A model generated the notes under the pieces. That model was not told where the DNA came from. It made no database searches and worked only from the letters and a program-made list of their open reading frames with translations. Positions 34,478 through 44,915 of a DNA stretch of 64,000 bases are shown piece after piece (the stretch's first letter is position 1; each line of letters opens with the position of its first letter). The stretch is from Pseudoalteromonas arctica (GTDB lineage: Bacteria; Pseudomonadota; Gammaproteobacteria; Enterobacterales; Alteromonadaceae). The position numbers and the translations under genes were made by a program. Location: contig NZ_JABBMT010000003.1 in the NCBI RefSeq assembly GCF_012927645.1, positions 1-64,000 on the forward strand, read 5' to 3'.

Positions 34478-35698
34478 TTAACCTGCTAAACCAAATGGGT
34501 CGTCAATGCTGTGAGCCGGCTCGGTAAACCACTTAGGACCGTTGTCGGTCATGTAAAAATGATCCTCTAAGCGAACGCCAAATTCATCAGGCACAACTAG
34601 CATTGGCTCATTACTAAAACACATGTCTGCTACGAGCGGGGTTTTGTTACCACCGACTAAATAAGGCCATTCATGAATGTCTAAACCAATACCGTGGCCA
34701 GTACGATGTGGACAACCTGGGGTTTGATATTCAGGACCTAAATCTTGTGCAGCTAAATAACTGCGTGCTGCAGCATCAACGGCTTCACAAGGAGCACCGA
34801 TTTTAGCGGCGTTAAACGCGGCGATTTGCGCGGCTTTTTCGTAATCCCAAAACTGGCGTTGGCGCTCTGTGGCCTCACCAAATACATAGGTGCGGGTAAT
34901 ATCTGATAAGTAATCATGTACTTTACAGCCAGTATCAATCAGTACCATGTCGCCTTTTTTAAGAATTTGTGGGTCTTTCACGCCATGTGGGAACGAGGTT
35001 GCAACGCCAAATAATACGATGCAAAAATAGTTACCTGGTGCACCTACTTTTTGGTGGGCTTGCTTGATAAATGCTTCAACTTCGCTCGTGCTGATCCCCT
35101 CGTGTAACATACTTGCAGTTGCTTGGTGAACCGCTAACGTCATGTCCATAGCACGTTGCATCAGTGCCAGCTCGTTGGATGATTTATGCATACGGCAGTG
35201 CGCGGTCACAGGTTGTGCATTGACTAGGTTTAAGCCCGTTTGCGCTTTATTTATACCGTCAAAAATAAAGAATTGTGCGCTTTCATCTATGCCCACAGTG
35301 CCATTGGCAGCAATACCCATTTCAGTGATTATTTGTACAAAGAGCTCATATGGACTTTCGTGCTCTTGCCAACCACGAATAGTACCATCGATGACTTTAA
35401 AGCCATTCAACGAACCAATTTCAAAATACGGGGCAATGTATTGTATGTCGCCTTTGGCAGGTAAAATTGCACCTACCATACGCTCACTGGCGTACCAGTG
35501 CATGCCAGTAAAATAGGTAAGGTTAGTGCCTGCATTTAGATAAATCGCGTCAATGTCATTTGCTTGCATATAGGTTTGCGCTTTGGCAATACGCGCTAAA
35601 AGTTCATCAGCCTGAATAGCTGTTAAATCACTCGTCATATCACTTAGGCTGGCTAATGCCTGCTCTTTAGTTTGGATACCAATACCAAATGTTGTCAT
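34478..35698 (-). CDS. M24-family metallopeptidase (Xaa-Pro peptidase-like)
   Basis: The 406-residue protein has a creatinase-like N-domain (to about 165) and an M24 pita-bread domain. The ligand set is visible: DTGCKVHDYLSDITRTY (two Asp), GHGIGLDIHE (His), NEPML (Glu) and RLEDHF (Glu), with the substrate His in FPHGVK. It should be a dimetal aminopeptidase acting on Xaa-Pro peptides, close to YpdF/PepQ-type enzymes. A GGAG-type site (GGAGAGCACC) precedes the ATG. It stands alone. Confidence 0.9.
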   Translation of the reverse strand: MTTFGIGIQTKEQALASLSDMTSDLTAIQADELLARIAKAQTYMQANDIDAIYLNAGTNLTYFTGMHWYASERMVGAILPAKGDIQYIAPYFEIGSLNGFKVIDGTIRGWQEHESPYELFVQIITEMGIAANGTVGIDESAQFFIFDGINKAQTGLNLVNAQPVTAHCRMHKSSNELALMQRAMDMTLAVHQATASMLHEGISTSEVEAFIKQAHQKVGAPGNYFCIVLFGVATSFPHGVKDPQILKKGDMVLIDTGCKVHDYLSDITRTYVFGEATERQRQFWDYEKAAQIAAFNAAKIGAPCEAVDAAARSYLAAQDLGPEYQTPGCPHRTGHGIGLDIHEWPYLVGGNKTPLVADMCFSNEPMLVVPDEFGVRLEDHFYMTDNGPKWFTEPAHSIDDPFGLAG

Positions 35699-35959
35699 GG
35701 TGCTCTCCTTTATTTGTATGTGGCAATTGTGCGTGTGCCACTGCTGTACTGCAAGCGAGTTGCGTTAAAAGTGGCTAATACAATAAGAGTAAGCTTTAGA
35801 TCTGTTAAATTATCCATTTGGATGATATTAATAGAGCCTTACAAATATAAAGGTAAGCAAAATATCGGTTTTTAGCCTCTCACACTCCACACTTAAAAAT
35901 CGAACATGACTTATTATTAGTACCTTTATGGTATAAACATCAACAATGGAGTATCAGGA

Positions 35960-38605
35960 ATGAATGAACAATATGCCGCCTTGCGTGGGAACGTTAATTT
36001 ATTGGGGCAATTATTAGGCCAAACAATTAAAGACGCCCAAGGACAAGCGATTTTAGATAAAGTAGAAGAAATTCGAGCTTTAGCTAAGTCATCCCGCACA
36101 GGAAACGAGCAAGACCGCCATACCTTAATTAATGTTCTGCATACTTTAACCGATGAAGAGTTACTGCCAGTGGCACGTGCTTTTAATCACTTTTTGAATC
36201 TAGCCAATGTTGCAGAGCAGTTTCATACTATTTCTCGTTTTAATGACGTGGGTTTTTGTCAGCTAAGTCCATTAACACAAACTTTAAAAGTATTAGCTAG
36301 CCACGCACAACAGGGTAAAATAAATCCCAATGAAATCGCAGAGAGCTTAGCCAAACTACATATTAATTTAGTTTTAACTGCACACCCAACTGAAGTAACT
36401 CGGCGTACAATTATTAACAAACACGTTGAATTAAGTGATTGTTTAGCGGCGCTTGAGCGCACCGATAACCTGCCTTATGAGCGTGAAAATATATTAAACC
36501 GTATTGCTCAGTTGATTAGTCAAGCATGGCATACAGACGACATCCGCCGTTCACGTCCAACCCCAATTGATGAAGCAAAATGGGGTTTTGCAGTGATTGA
36601 AAATAGCCTTTGGCACGCCGTTCCGCGTTTTTTACGAGACTTTAATAAAGAAGTAAAAGAGCACCTTGATTTAGAGTTACCGAACGATTATAGCCCCGTT
36701 GAGTTCACCTCATGGATGGGCGGCGATCGCGATGGCAATCCATTTGTAACAGCATTAGTGACGCAGCAAGTGCTGGATCATGGTCGCTGGATGGCACTTG
36801 ATTTATACAGTCGCGATATCGACACTTTAAGCACTGAGCTTTCTATGTCACAAGCCAGTGATGAGCTAGTCGAACTCGCCGGGCAAAATTTTGAACCGTA
36901 TCGTGCGGTATTAAAAGTACTCAAAGCGCAAGTGAGTGAAACCGTTGCTCATCTTGGCGCTAAAATTATGAATAAGCGCACCGACGCACAAGACATAGTC
37001 ACTGATATTGAGCAGTTAAAGCAGCCGCTTGAAGCATGCTACCGCTCGTTGCTTAATAGTAACATTGCGGTGGTAGCCAATGGCTTATTATTAGACATGT
37101 TACGTCGTATTAATAGCTTTGGTATTCGTTTAGCTAAACTAGATATACGCCAAGATTCATCGCGTCATAGTCAGGTATTTTCAGAGCTCACTCGTTATTT
37201 AGGTTTAGGTGATTACGACCAATGGCAAGAAGAAGATAAGCAGGCATTTTTATTAGCTGAGCTTAACTCTCGTCGCCCACTTATTCCTAAGCATTGGCAA
37301 CCAAGCGCTGATGTAAAAGAAGTCCTCGACACCTTTGATGTAATCGCTAAGCAAGATGCGTCGACGTTTGGCTTATATATCATTTCAATGGCACGTACAG
37401 CCTCTGACGTATTAGCTGTACAATTACTATTACAAGAAAGTGGCTGTAGTTTTAAACTGCCCGTTGCGCCATTATTTGAAACCTTAGATGACTTAAATGC
37501 AGGCAGCGATGTTATCACTCAATTATTAGATAATAATTGGTATCGCGGTCAAGCAGAAGGCGTGCAAAACGTGATGATTGGCTACTCAGATTCAGCCAAA
37601 GATGCGGGTATGATGGCCGCTGGTTGGGCGCAATATGAAGCGATGGATAAACTGGTACAGCTGGCAGAGCAACGTGGTATTGAGTTGGTATTATTCCACG
37701 GTCGTGGCGGTACTGTTGGTCGTGGTGGCGCACCTGCTGCGCAAGCATTGCGTTCACAACCACCAGGATCATTAAAAGGTGGCCTACGTGTAACTGAACA
37801 AGGGGAGATGATCCGCTTTAAGTTTGGCCTACCTAATGTGGCGCTGGAAAGTCTAAACATCTATGCTGGCGCAGTGCTTGAAAGTAATTTATTACCACCA
37901 CCAGCGCCTAAAGACGAATGGCGTGATGTAATGGCGTTGATCAGTGAAAAGTCATGTGAGCATTACCGTAATGTAGTGCGTTTTGATGAAGACTTTGTGC
38001 CGTACTTTAGAATGGCAACACCAGAGCAGGAACTATCAAAGTTACCGCTTGGTTCGCGTCCAGCAAAGCGTAACCCCAATGGTGGTGTTGAAAGCTTGCG
38101 GGCTATTCCGTGGATTTTTGCTTGGAGTCAAAATCGCTTAATGCTACCAGCATGGCTTGGTGCACTAACTGGTTTACAAGCTGCACTTGAAAAACACGGC
38201 ATAGACACCCTTAATGAGATGAGTCAACATTGGCCGTTTTTCAGAGCCCGTCTAGAAATGCTTGAAATGGTATTCAGTAAAGCGGACTGTTGGTTAAGTG
38301 CGCATTACGACGATGCTTTGGTTGAAGAGCAATACAAATCATTAGGTGAAAAATTACGTAAAGAGCTCAAGCAGGCTATTTCACTGGTACAATCGTTAAG
38401 CCCACAGCAAAGTTTGCTTGCCGATCAACCTTGGATAAAAGAGTCTATTGGTTTGCGTAACCCGTATACGGATCCACTGAATGTGCTTCAAGTTGAGTTG
38501 TTAAAACGTTCGCGCGAAGCGGCAGAAGGCAGCTCTGGTGACATTGATAACGCGTTAATGATCACTATGACCGGGATTGCCGCAGGTATGCGTAATACAG
38601 GTTGA
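35960..38605 (+). CDS. ppc: Phosphoenolpyruvate carboxylase
   Basis: This 881-residue enzyme is full length (E. coli Ppc is 883). It has the first active-site signature [13 protein letters not shown] (His142), the [13 protein letters not shown] motif, the second signature [19 protein letters not shown], and the mobile loop [14 protein letters not shown]. The C-terminus MRNTG is invariant and takes part in allosteric feedback. It makes oxaloacetate from PEP and bicarbonate. Its ATG follows a GGAG-type site (AATGGAGTATCAGGA). Confidence 0.98.
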   Translation: MNEQYAALRGNVNLLGQLLGQTIKDAQGQAILDKVEEIRALAKSSRTGNEQDRHTLINVLHTLTDEELLPVARAFNHFLNLANVAEQFHTISRFNDVGFCQLSPLTQTLKVLASHAQQGKINPNEIAESLAKLHINLVLTAHPTEVTRRTIINKHVELSDCLAALERTDNLPYERENILNRIAQLISQAWHTDDIRRSRPTPIDEAKWGFAVIENSLWHAVPRFLRDFNKEVKEHLDLELPNDYSPVEFTSWMGGDRDGNPFVTALVTQQVLDHGRWMALDLYSRDIDTLSTELSMSQASDELVELAGQNFEPYRAVLKVLKAQVSETVAHLGAKIMNKRTDAQDIVTDIEQLKQPLEACYRSLLNSNIAVVANGLLLDMLRRINSFGIRLAKLDIRQDSSRHSQVFSELTRYLGLGDYDQWQEEDKQAFLLAELNSRRPLIPKHWQPSADVKEVLDTFDVIAKQDASTFGLYIISMARTASDVLAVQLLLQESGCSFKLPVAPLFETLDDLNAGSDVITQLLDNNWYRGQAEGVQNVMIGYSDSAKDAGMMAAGWAQYEAMDKLVQLAEQRGIELVLFHGRGGTVGRGGAPAAQALRSQPPGSLKGGLRVTEQGEMIRFKFGLPNVALESLNIYAGAVLESNLLPPPAPKDEWRDVMALISEKSCEHYRNVVRFDEDFVPYFRMATPEQELSKLPLGSRPAKRNPNGGVESLRAIPWIFAWSQNRLMLPAWLGALTGLQAALEKHGIDTLNEMSQHWPFFRARLEMLEMVFSKADCWLSAHYDDALVEEQYKSLGEKLRKELKQAISLVQSLSPQQSLLADQPWIKESIGLRNPYTDPLNVLQVELLKRSREAAEGSSGDIDNALMITMTGIAAGMRNTG

Positions 38606-38905
38606 TTGTTAGTCGATAAATATTAGGCCTCTTGCTATTGCTTTGCGGCTTGAGATCCGCCAAAGACTAACGTGCTAACAAATTGTGCGCCGCTATAGGT
38701 AATACTAATTTAAATTGGTAAAGGTGCGGCGCATATCTTGCTGAACAGGTTATATTTAACGGTATTAAACTCCTAGTTATGCAAATTAAGCTTCTTTTAG
38801 TTAGCCTCTATTGGCATTATTTCAGTAATAAAAGCCATCTTTTATTCTGTATCATCACTCTAGTCAGAGCTGATTTGATATTGACTGTTCATCTTTTTAT
38901 CTAGA
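38606..38905. other. Intergenic region after ppc
   Basis: Three hundred bases lie between ppc and the small gene at 38906. I see no clear terminator hairpin with a U-tract, promoter or RNA gene in it. Confidence 0.4.
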
Positions 38906-39151
38906 ATGTCGACTGTTTTGTCATTTTATGGCAATAGCATTAATAATCGAGTAGTAATTATGTCAAATGTGTCTACTTGCATCGTGTATGATGCATCTAC
39001 GTCATTAATAATAATGACGCTTAGAGGGACGGCAAGTGCACAGGATGTGATGAACTTTTATCAAAAAGTGCAGCGCTTTAATATAAAAGCAGAAAATTTT
39101 GATTGTTTTAACAGCGCGAAAAATTGGTTAGTAAATCAACCTAGCATTTAA
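38906..39151 (+). CDS. Small hypothetical protein
   Basis: I do not recognise this frame of 81 codons; an internal ATG at 38960 (MSNVSTCIVYDAS) would give 63. The pattern of a beta strand (SLIIMTLRGTAS) followed by a helix (AQDVMNFYQKVQRF) suggests a small alpha/beta fold. Neither start has a strong ribosome site. It lies 48 bases upstream of the cytidine deaminase gene in the same direction and could be its leader gene. Confidence 0.45.
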   Translation: MSTVLSFYGNSINNRVVIMSNVSTCIVYDASTSLIIMTLRGTASAQDVMNFYQKVQRFNIKAENFDCFNSAKNWLVNQPSI

Positions 39152-39199
39152 GCGTTGAACCTTCTAAACTAGTTAGCCATTAAATCATAAAACTAGTCT

Positions 39200-40132
39200 A
39201 TGTCTTCATTAACGCCTACAGTAAGTACTCAAACTCGCTGCGTTTTTAGTTTCAGCGAAAAGCAACAGCAGCAGTTATATCTTCACGTAAAACAGCACAA
39301 AGGTATTTTAAATACCGCTGATATGGCAGCTTTGTGCGCCCAATATAAGCAGCCTGTCGAGGTTATACTGCGTGCCTGTTTACCTATTGCCGCTAAATTT
39401 GCAGTTGTTCCTATTTCACATTTTTTTGTTGGGGCAATTGTAGTTGGCTACGATAAACATGGTGAGCAACATTTTTATTTTGGGGCTAATGTTGAATTTG
39501 CACAACAAGCATTAAGCTTAGTGGTCCATGCTGAGCAATCGGCAATTAATAACGCTTGGCTCAATGGTGCGAAAAAAATAGCTAAAATTGCTATCAGTGA
39601 TGCACCGTGTGGTTATTGTCGTCAATTTATGAATGAGTTGGCTGATGCACAGAGCTTTGATATTTTATTACCGCAGCAGCAATTCAAGCTGGCTGATCTA
39701 CTCCCTCACTCATTTGGCCCGCAAGATTTAGGTAATTCTTATAGCTTGTTTAACCCTGCACCACAACAACATGAGTTTGTTACAGCGGCTAAACTGGATA
39801 AAACCTTGCTAAGTTATGCATTGGCAGCTTATGTACCTTACTCAGAAAATTACAGTGCAGTGAAGATTAGTACTTTCGAAAATGGTAATTTTTATGGGTG
39901 TTATGCAGAGAATGCCGCGTATAGCCCAAGCTTATCACCACTGCAAAGTGCGGTGAGTCAATTGCATTTAGCTGGTTTGGCAATGACTAAAAATGTTGTC
40001 AAAGGGATTGAGTTATTACAAACGCAGGGCAAGGAAAATCAGTTAAGTGTCAGTCAAGCAGTACTGGCAAGTTACCCTGGTTTGCCAGTACTACAAAGTA
40101 TTAGTTTAAATATTAAGCCAACAGCAGTTTAG
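39200..40132 (+). CDS. cdd: Cytidine deaminase
   Basis: The 310-residue protein is the long two-domain, E. coli-type dimeric enzyme (294 residues). The zinc and proton-shuttle motif H110-A-E112 is followed by P136-C137-G-Y-C140, giving the three zinc ligands and the catalytic Glu. The C-terminal half is the degenerate second domain. It converts cytidine to uridine, the substrate of the convergent uridine phosphorylase gene, whose 3' end it overlaps by 20 bases. Confidence 0.96.
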   Translation: MSSLTPTVSTQTRCVFSFSEKQQQQLYLHVKQHKGILNTADMAALCAQYKQPVEVILRACLPIAAKFAVVPISHFFVGAIVVGYDKHGEQHFYFGANVEFAQQALSLVVHAEQSAINNAWLNGAKKIAKIAISDAPCGYCRQFMNELADAQSFDILLPQQQFKLADLLPHSFGPQDLGNSYSLFNPAPQQHEFVTAAKLDKTLLSYALAAYVPYSENYSAVKISTFENGNFYGCYAENAAYSPSLSPLQSAVSQLHLAGLAMTKNVVKGIELLQTQGKENQLSVSQAVLASYPGLPVLQSISLNIKPTAV

Positions 40133-40868
40133 CGGCTTCAAGTACCACTGAGACTGATTTTTTTTCTATCTCGCCGTGATCTACATTAGGGATTTCTTGG
40201 CGAGTACGATTAACCAACACTCCAGCTACACAGGCGGCTTTTAGACCCAGTGCTGCACACATTGTAAATAAGGTTGCTGATTCCATTTCATAGTTCATCA
40301 CGCCCAGCTTTTGCCATTCTTCACAGCTACCTTGAAATGCTTTTGGTACATAACCCGAGTAAGTGTCGTAACGTTCTTGACCTGGGTAAAAAGTATCGCT
40401 TGATGCAGTAATACCAATATGAAAATCAATACCTAAATTACCGCACGCATTGACCATCGCTTGAGTAGCGAAAAAGTCAGACACAGCAGGGTAGTTTAAT
40501 GGCGCAAAATGTTGACTCGCACCATCTAAACGCACAGATGCTTGGCTGATTAAAATATCACCTTCATTAATATGAGGTTGAATAGCGCCAGTTGTGCCAA
40601 TTCGTAAGAATGTTTCAACTCCCAATTGCGCCAGTTCTTCTACTGCAATAGAGGTTGAAGGACCACCAATACCGGTTGAGCAAATAACCACAGACTGACC
40701 ACTGAGTTGACCTAAGTAAGCATGAAACTCTCGGGTTTGGACGAGGCAAGTTGGGTTTTCGAGAAAAGTTGAAATACGTGCTGCACGATCTGGATCGCCC
40801 GGAACAATCGCAAGTTTTGCACCGTGTAGATCGTCGCGGGTGAGTCCTAAGTGAAATACCTTTTCCAT
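40113..40868 (-). CDS. udp: Uridine phosphorylase
   Basis: This 251-residue protein has PNP/UDP-family blocks: [29 protein letters not shown] (phosphate-binding), [36 protein letters not shown], and [12 protein letters not shown] with the ribose-binding Met-Glu. It cleaves uridine to uracil and ribose-1-phosphate. It is convergent with cdd, and the two stop codons overlap by 20 bases. Together they form a pyrimidine nucleoside salvage pair. Confidence 0.97.
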   Translation of the reverse strand: MEKVFHLGLTRDDLHGAKLAIVPGDPDRAARISTFLENPTCLVQTREFHAYLGQLSGQSVVICSTGIGGPSTSIAVEELAQLGVETFLRIGTTGAIQPHINEGDILISQASVRLDGASQHFAPLNYPAVSDFFATQAMVNACGNLGIDFHIGITASSDTFYPGQERYDTYSGYVPKAFQGSCEEWQKLGVMNYEMESATLFTMCAALGLKAACVAGVLVNRTRQEIPNVDHGEIEKKSVSVVLEAAKLLLA

Positions 40869-41297
40869 AGCGGAGCCTTATTTATAACTTTTGTTCTAAC
40901 GTCAGTTAATAACGCTAATTTATAAAGAGTTGTTGTCAATTTAGCATAATTACCACAATACTTTGCTTTGTACAGGACGGATGTCCGTTATCAAATTTAT
41001 TCATTCTCTTTGAATATTCAAGCAACTGACTTTAATTTGTCTCATCGTCGGTAGTTGACTTGTATTCATAGACACTATATCAACCCTACTGGGCACTCTA
41101 TTTTAGTTTATACGTTGTTGGATAAATAAGTATAACCAATTGTAATTTTAGAGGTTTATATAGTTATTTTAAATGTAGCTAAAGCGGCGAGAGTCATAAA
41201 ATTGCGAGTAAAAATCGGCGCGTGAACCTTTTATTAATTTTATTTTCAACAACGCTCTTTTGCATAACTACGCAAAAGCACACAGTAAGGAATTGCA
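40869..41297. other. Intergenic region between udp and the arginase-family gene
   Basis: These 429 AT-rich bases separate divergent genes. They should hold both promoters, but I find no palindromic operator, riboswitch-like structure or coding frame I can defend. A GGAATTGCA ribosome site directly precedes ATG 41298. Confidence 0.4.
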
Positions 41298-42410
41298 ATG
41301 AGCACACAATGGCAGACATTTAAAAGTAAAGTTGAACACTGTTTATGTCCACCGGGCGATGGCGTTTTTACGGTTAATACGGCAAAAGAACGTAAAGCGG
41401 CGCTGCGCATGAAACTGTATGGGCAAGAAGATAATGTCGATACGCTATGGCGTGCATCACTCGATACGCTGAGTCAAAATGAGCATAAAGCGGTGACTTT
41501 AGGTATTAGCTCTGACTGCGGTGGTGGCATTTTACGCGGCGCGAACTGGGGGCCGTTGTTTTTACGCTCAACATTGATTGATCAGCAGCCTCAGGCTAAG
41601 TCATTTGATTTAGGGGATGTAAGGGTTATCCCACATTTATTGCATGATAAATATTTAAACGACGCGACTATCAGTAATTGCCAAAAAGCATTATACGACA
41701 ATCCAAATAGTGAGTATTACGTTAGTCCATTATCAATTACCGAAGATGTGTGCAATAGCTTTTACGCGACCTTTAAAGATAAAGGGATTTTTGGGATTGG
41801 TGGCGATCATTCAATTAGTTACCCATTGACTAAAGCATACTTAAAAGCCAAACGCGAGCAGGGCAAGCGTACGGCAATTATTCATTTTGATGCGCACACT
41901 GACTTACTGGTTGAGCGTTTAGGTATCGATTTATGTTTTGGCTCGTGGTGCACGCATATTTTAGAATTTTTACCTGCACCGCATCATTTGATCCAATTTG
42001 GTATTCGTTCAAGCGGTAAGCCAAAACAGCACTGGGAATCTACCTTTGGCGTTAAACAACATTGGGCTCATGAGATCATCGAACGAGGCGCACCGGCAAT
42101 TGCCGCAGAAGTAATTGCTCAGCTTAAAGCTGATAATGTTGATGAACTCTACGTCAGCTTTGATATTGATGCTCTAGATGAAGAGTTTGCATCAGCAACA
42201 GGTACACCGGAAGGAAATGGTTTAACACCGCAACATGCTTTGGATATCTTGGTTGCATTGGCAGATGAATTTCCGATCACCGGCGCTGATATGATGGAGA
42301 TTGCTCCATTTACGGATAGCTCTTTGGTAGGTCAATCGAGTTCAGATACAACGCTTAGAGAAGGTGCAAAAATTTCAGCATTTTTAATTAATACTATGAA
42401 CCGCACATAG
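41298..42410 (+). CDS. Arginase/agmatinase/formimidoylglutamase family hydrolase
   Basis: The 370-residue protein carries the ureohydrolase dimanganese motifs: GGDHS (His171), HFDAHTD (Asp198, His200, Asp202) and SFDIDALD (Asp289, Asp291). It is longer than the typical 300-residue agmatinase because of an N-terminal extension of about 65 residues. It hydrolyses a guanidino or formimino bond; which substrate is not visible, and no histidine or arginine catabolic gene is adjacent. A clear terminator follows. Confidence 0.9.
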   Translation: MSTQWQTFKSKVEHCLCPPGDGVFTVNTAKERKAALRMKLYGQEDNVDTLWRASLDTLSQNEHKAVTLGISSDCGGGILRGANWGPLFLRSTLIDQQPQAKSFDLGDVRVIPHLLHDKYLNDATISNCQKALYDNPNSEYYVSPLSITEDVCNSFYATFKDKGIFGIGGDHSISYPLTKAYLKAKREQGKRTAIIHFDAHTDLLVERLGIDLCFGSWCTHILEFLPAPHHLIQFGIRSSGKPKQHWESTFGVKQHWAHEIIERGAPAIAAEVIAQLKADNVDELYVSFDIDALDEEFASATGTPEGNGLTPQHALDILVALADEFPITGADMMEIAPFTDSSLVGQSSSDTTLREGAKISAFLINTMNRT

Positions 42411-42420
42411 TTAATGATGA

Positions 42421-42446
42421 GCAGCATACTGCGTATGCTGCTTTTT
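42421..42446 (+). terminator. Terminator of the arginase-family gene
   Basis: GCAGCATAC and GTATGCTGC form a nine-base perfect stem around TGC, followed by TTTTT. Confidence 0.9.
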
Positions 42447-42524
42447 AAATTCACAAATCAGCTATTTGCCGTTATATTTAATTTATGTCAATAGGCGCTT
42501 AAAGTAATAATCGGTGGGGCAGTA

Positions 42525-43217
42525 GTGGCTAAGTGGTGTTATTTTTTATTCATAATTTTAAGTAATCAAAGTATCGCCAAATTAAATGTCGTGACGGAAC
42601 ACTTTCCGCCTGCTCAACACCTTGATGAAAATGAACAACTTGTTGGCTATATTGCTGATAAAGTTCAAATGGTGCTAGATTCTTCAACACTCGATTACGT
42701 AGTTTCAGTACATGGCTGGAGCACTGCATTTAATATGGCACTGCGCGATCCGCAAACGTGTATTTTTTCTATGGCGCGTTCAGCTCCTCGTGAAAAGCAA
42801 TTTATTTGGATTGCAGAATTAGCACAGTTAAACACTTATCTTTATGCATTGAATTCGAAAAGCATTGTCATCAATTCCTTAGAGCAAGCAAAGCAATACC
42901 GAATTGCGGTATTAAAAGATAATTACAGCCATCACTTTTTATTATCACAGGGCTTTGAAGAAGGCGTAAATATAATGCTGATGAATAGTTTTGATCATAT
43001 TTTTAAAATAGTTCAAAGCCGTCAAAGTAGTATCGATATCGTCGTATTACCAGAACAACGCGTTAAATTTGAACAGTCGAAAAGACAGGTTGTTGATAAG
43101 TTAGCACCTATTTTAAGACTCGAGATCAAACAACCAGCACTGTATTTTGCTTGTAATAAAGCGCTAGATAAGCCAACTCAAACTAAACTCATTAACGCAT
43201 TTAGCATGTATCAGTAA
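42525..43217 (+). CDS. Periplasmic solute-binding protein (SBP_bac_3-like)
   Basis: GTG 42525 follows GGTGGGG at good spacing. The 230-residue protein has a short signal peptide (ending QSIA) and the domain-3 binding-protein pattern: LNVVTEHFPPAQHLDENEQLVGYIADKVQMVL, GWSTAFNMALRDPQTCIFSMARSAPREKQFIW and YRIAVLKDNYSHHFLLSQGF. It probably binds a small amino-acid-like ligand. No permease or ATPase is adjacent, so it may be an orphan binding protein or a sensory one. Confidence 0.85.
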   Translation: MAKWCYFLFIILSNQSIAKLNVVTEHFPPAQHLDENEQLVGYIADKVQMVLDSSTLDYVVSVHGWSTAFNMALRDPQTCIFSMARSAPREKQFIWIAELAQLNTYLYALNSKSIVINSLEQAKQYRIAVLKDNYSHHFLLSQGFEEGVNIMLMNSFDHIFKIVQSRQSSIDIVVLPEQRVKFEQSKRQVVDKLAPILRLEIKQPALYFACNKALDKPTQTKLINAFSMYQ

Positions 43218-43347
43218 GCTTTTTTATTTTTAAATAACTGATATTTATAGGCTTTCTATATTAATTAAATTTCAATTGCCCAACCTTTAAAAGGGGCTAT
43301 AATCCAGCTGCTTTTGCTTATAAAAGCGCTTATTTTTGGAGTTATAA

Positions 43348-44646
43348 ATGGGTGATTTAATCGGGATTGCTTTATTAATCTTGATCAGTGCGTTATTTGC
43401 TATGTCGGAAATCGCCATCGCAGCATCACGTAAAATTAAATTAAGAGTCATGGCTGATGAGGGCAATGCTAAAGCGGCGGCAGTATTAAAGCTGCAAGAG
43501 CAACCAGGTGCTTTTTTTGCCATGATCCAAATTGCTCTCAATGCAATTGCTATTTTAGGCGGTATAGTGGGCGAACAAGCGCTTTCACCTTATGTTGAAA
43601 GTGTACTTGTTTTATTTTATCAAGGACCGTTACTGGCGCAAATTAGCTTTTTGCTGTCTTTTTTGACAATTACTTCATTGTTTATTTTATTTGCTGATTT
43701 ATTACCAAAACGCTTAGCGATGATCCTCCCTGAGGCTGTTGCGGTTCGCGTAGTCACGATCATGCGTTGGATAACGTATGCATTAACACCGTTGGTATTG
43801 TTTTTTAATGGTGTAACTAACATTGTTTTACGGTTATTCAATGTGCCAGCAGAGCGTGAAGACATTGTCACCACTGAAGATATCGTCGCAATGATGGATG
43901 CAGGTGCCGAATATGGCAGTTTACAACAACAAGAATATGACTTAATTGGTAATGTATTTGATTTAGAGGCGCGCTTCTTATCGAGTGTAATGTCACCTCG
44001 AGATCAAATAGTCTACTTTGATATCAACGAACCCAGCGATGGTATTTCGGGTAAAATCATTGATCATCCACATAATCATTTTTTGGTATGTAATGGCAAT
44101 TTAGATAAATTAATTGGCTCAGTTGAATCAAAAGATATTCTTCGTCAAGTACTCAAAGGCAAAGCGGCGACTATCAATGACGAGATGCTTGAAAAAGATA
44201 TTTTTTATCTACCAGAAACACTGAGTTTGTCAGAGGCGTTAAATGCCTTTAAAGGCGCAGCAAAACCCTTCGCAGTGGTGGTTAATGAATACGCACTTGT
44301 CGTGGGAATTGTGACCGTTAAAGATTTGATGAAAGGCTTTATGGGAGATCTGATCACTCATACTGGTGATGAACTTATTATACAGCGAGATGAAAACTCA
44401 TGGTTAGTTGATGGTTTAACTCCAGCCGTTGAGCTGGCAAAAGTACTCGGTGTAGATGAATTTTTAGATCAAATGCATTATGAAACTGTTGCTGGATTTT
44501 TAATTTATACCATGAAGCGAATTCCTAAACGTGCAGAATATATTCAATACGCAGGTTTTAAATTTGAAGTTGTGGATGTTGAAGGGATCCGGGTTGAGCA
44601 GTTATTGGTGTCTAAAATACTACCGCTAGAACCAGCCTTACAATAA
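43348..44646 (+). CDS. CNNM/CorC (hemolysin-like) family membrane protein, YtfL type
   Basis: The 432-residue protein has an N-terminal DUF21/CNNM membrane domain with about four helices (IGIALLILISALFAMSEIAIAASRKIKLR). A linker TTEDIVAMMDAGAEYGSLQQQEYDLI leads to two CBS domains (about 215-335, MSPRDQIVYFDI, KPFAVVVNEYALVVGIVTVKDLMKG) and a C-terminal CorC/HlyC transporter-associated domain (WLVDGLTPAVELAKVLG). This order is that of Mg or Co efflux-related YtfL/YfjD proteins. The hemolysin name is historical. A GAGGCGC hairpin follows at 44651. Confidence 0.93.
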   Translation: MGDLIGIALLILISALFAMSEIAIAASRKIKLRVMADEGNAKAAAVLKLQEQPGAFFAMIQIALNAIAILGGIVGEQALSPYVESVLVLFYQGPLLAQISFLLSFLTITSLFILFADLLPKRLAMILPEAVAVRVVTIMRWITYALTPLVLFFNGVTNIVLRLFNVPAEREDIVTTEDIVAMMDAGAEYGSLQQQEYDLIGNVFDLEARFLSSVMSPRDQIVYFDINEPSDGISGKIIDHPHNHFLVCNGNLDKLIGSVESKDILRQVLKGKAATINDEMLEKDIFYLPETLSLSEALNAFKGAAKPFAVVVNEYALVVGIVTVKDLMKGFMGDLITHTGDELIIQRDENSWLVDGLTPAVELAKVLGVDEFLDQMHYETVAGFLIYTMKRIPKRAEYIQYAGFKFEVVDVEGIRVEQLLVSKILPLEPALQ

Positions 44647-44872
44647 AACGTGAGGCGCGCTATGCGCCTCATTATTTATTCAAAAATGCCTTTTAATGTT
44701 TACTGCAGCTGCATTGTTATGCTCATTAAAGATAAAATCAACTCTTTCTGTGCCTGTAATTGATAATTTACATGGACTGTTTTTTAGCTCACCGTCAAGT
44801 CTTTTTACATCACTTTACATGCTCTAGGTCTTTTTAAAATAACTCTCAATTAAAGTTGGAAATTATAACTTT

Positions 44873-44904
44873 TTAATTTAGAATGATCGTTCATTCTAAA
44901 TTAA
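44873..44904. promoter_or_regulatory. TetR-type palindromic operator at the RND efflux promoter
   Basis: Two perfect 14-base arms (44873-44886 and 44891-44904) with core GAATGA/TCATTC surround a TCGT centre. It overlaps a candidate -10 TAGAAT (44879-44884) with -35 TTGGAA (44857-44862). This is the expected layout for repression by the TetR-family gene at the end of the operon. The GTTCATTC half is similar to other AcrR-type sites. Confidence 0.8.
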
Positions 44905-44915
44905 GGGTAGTTAAC

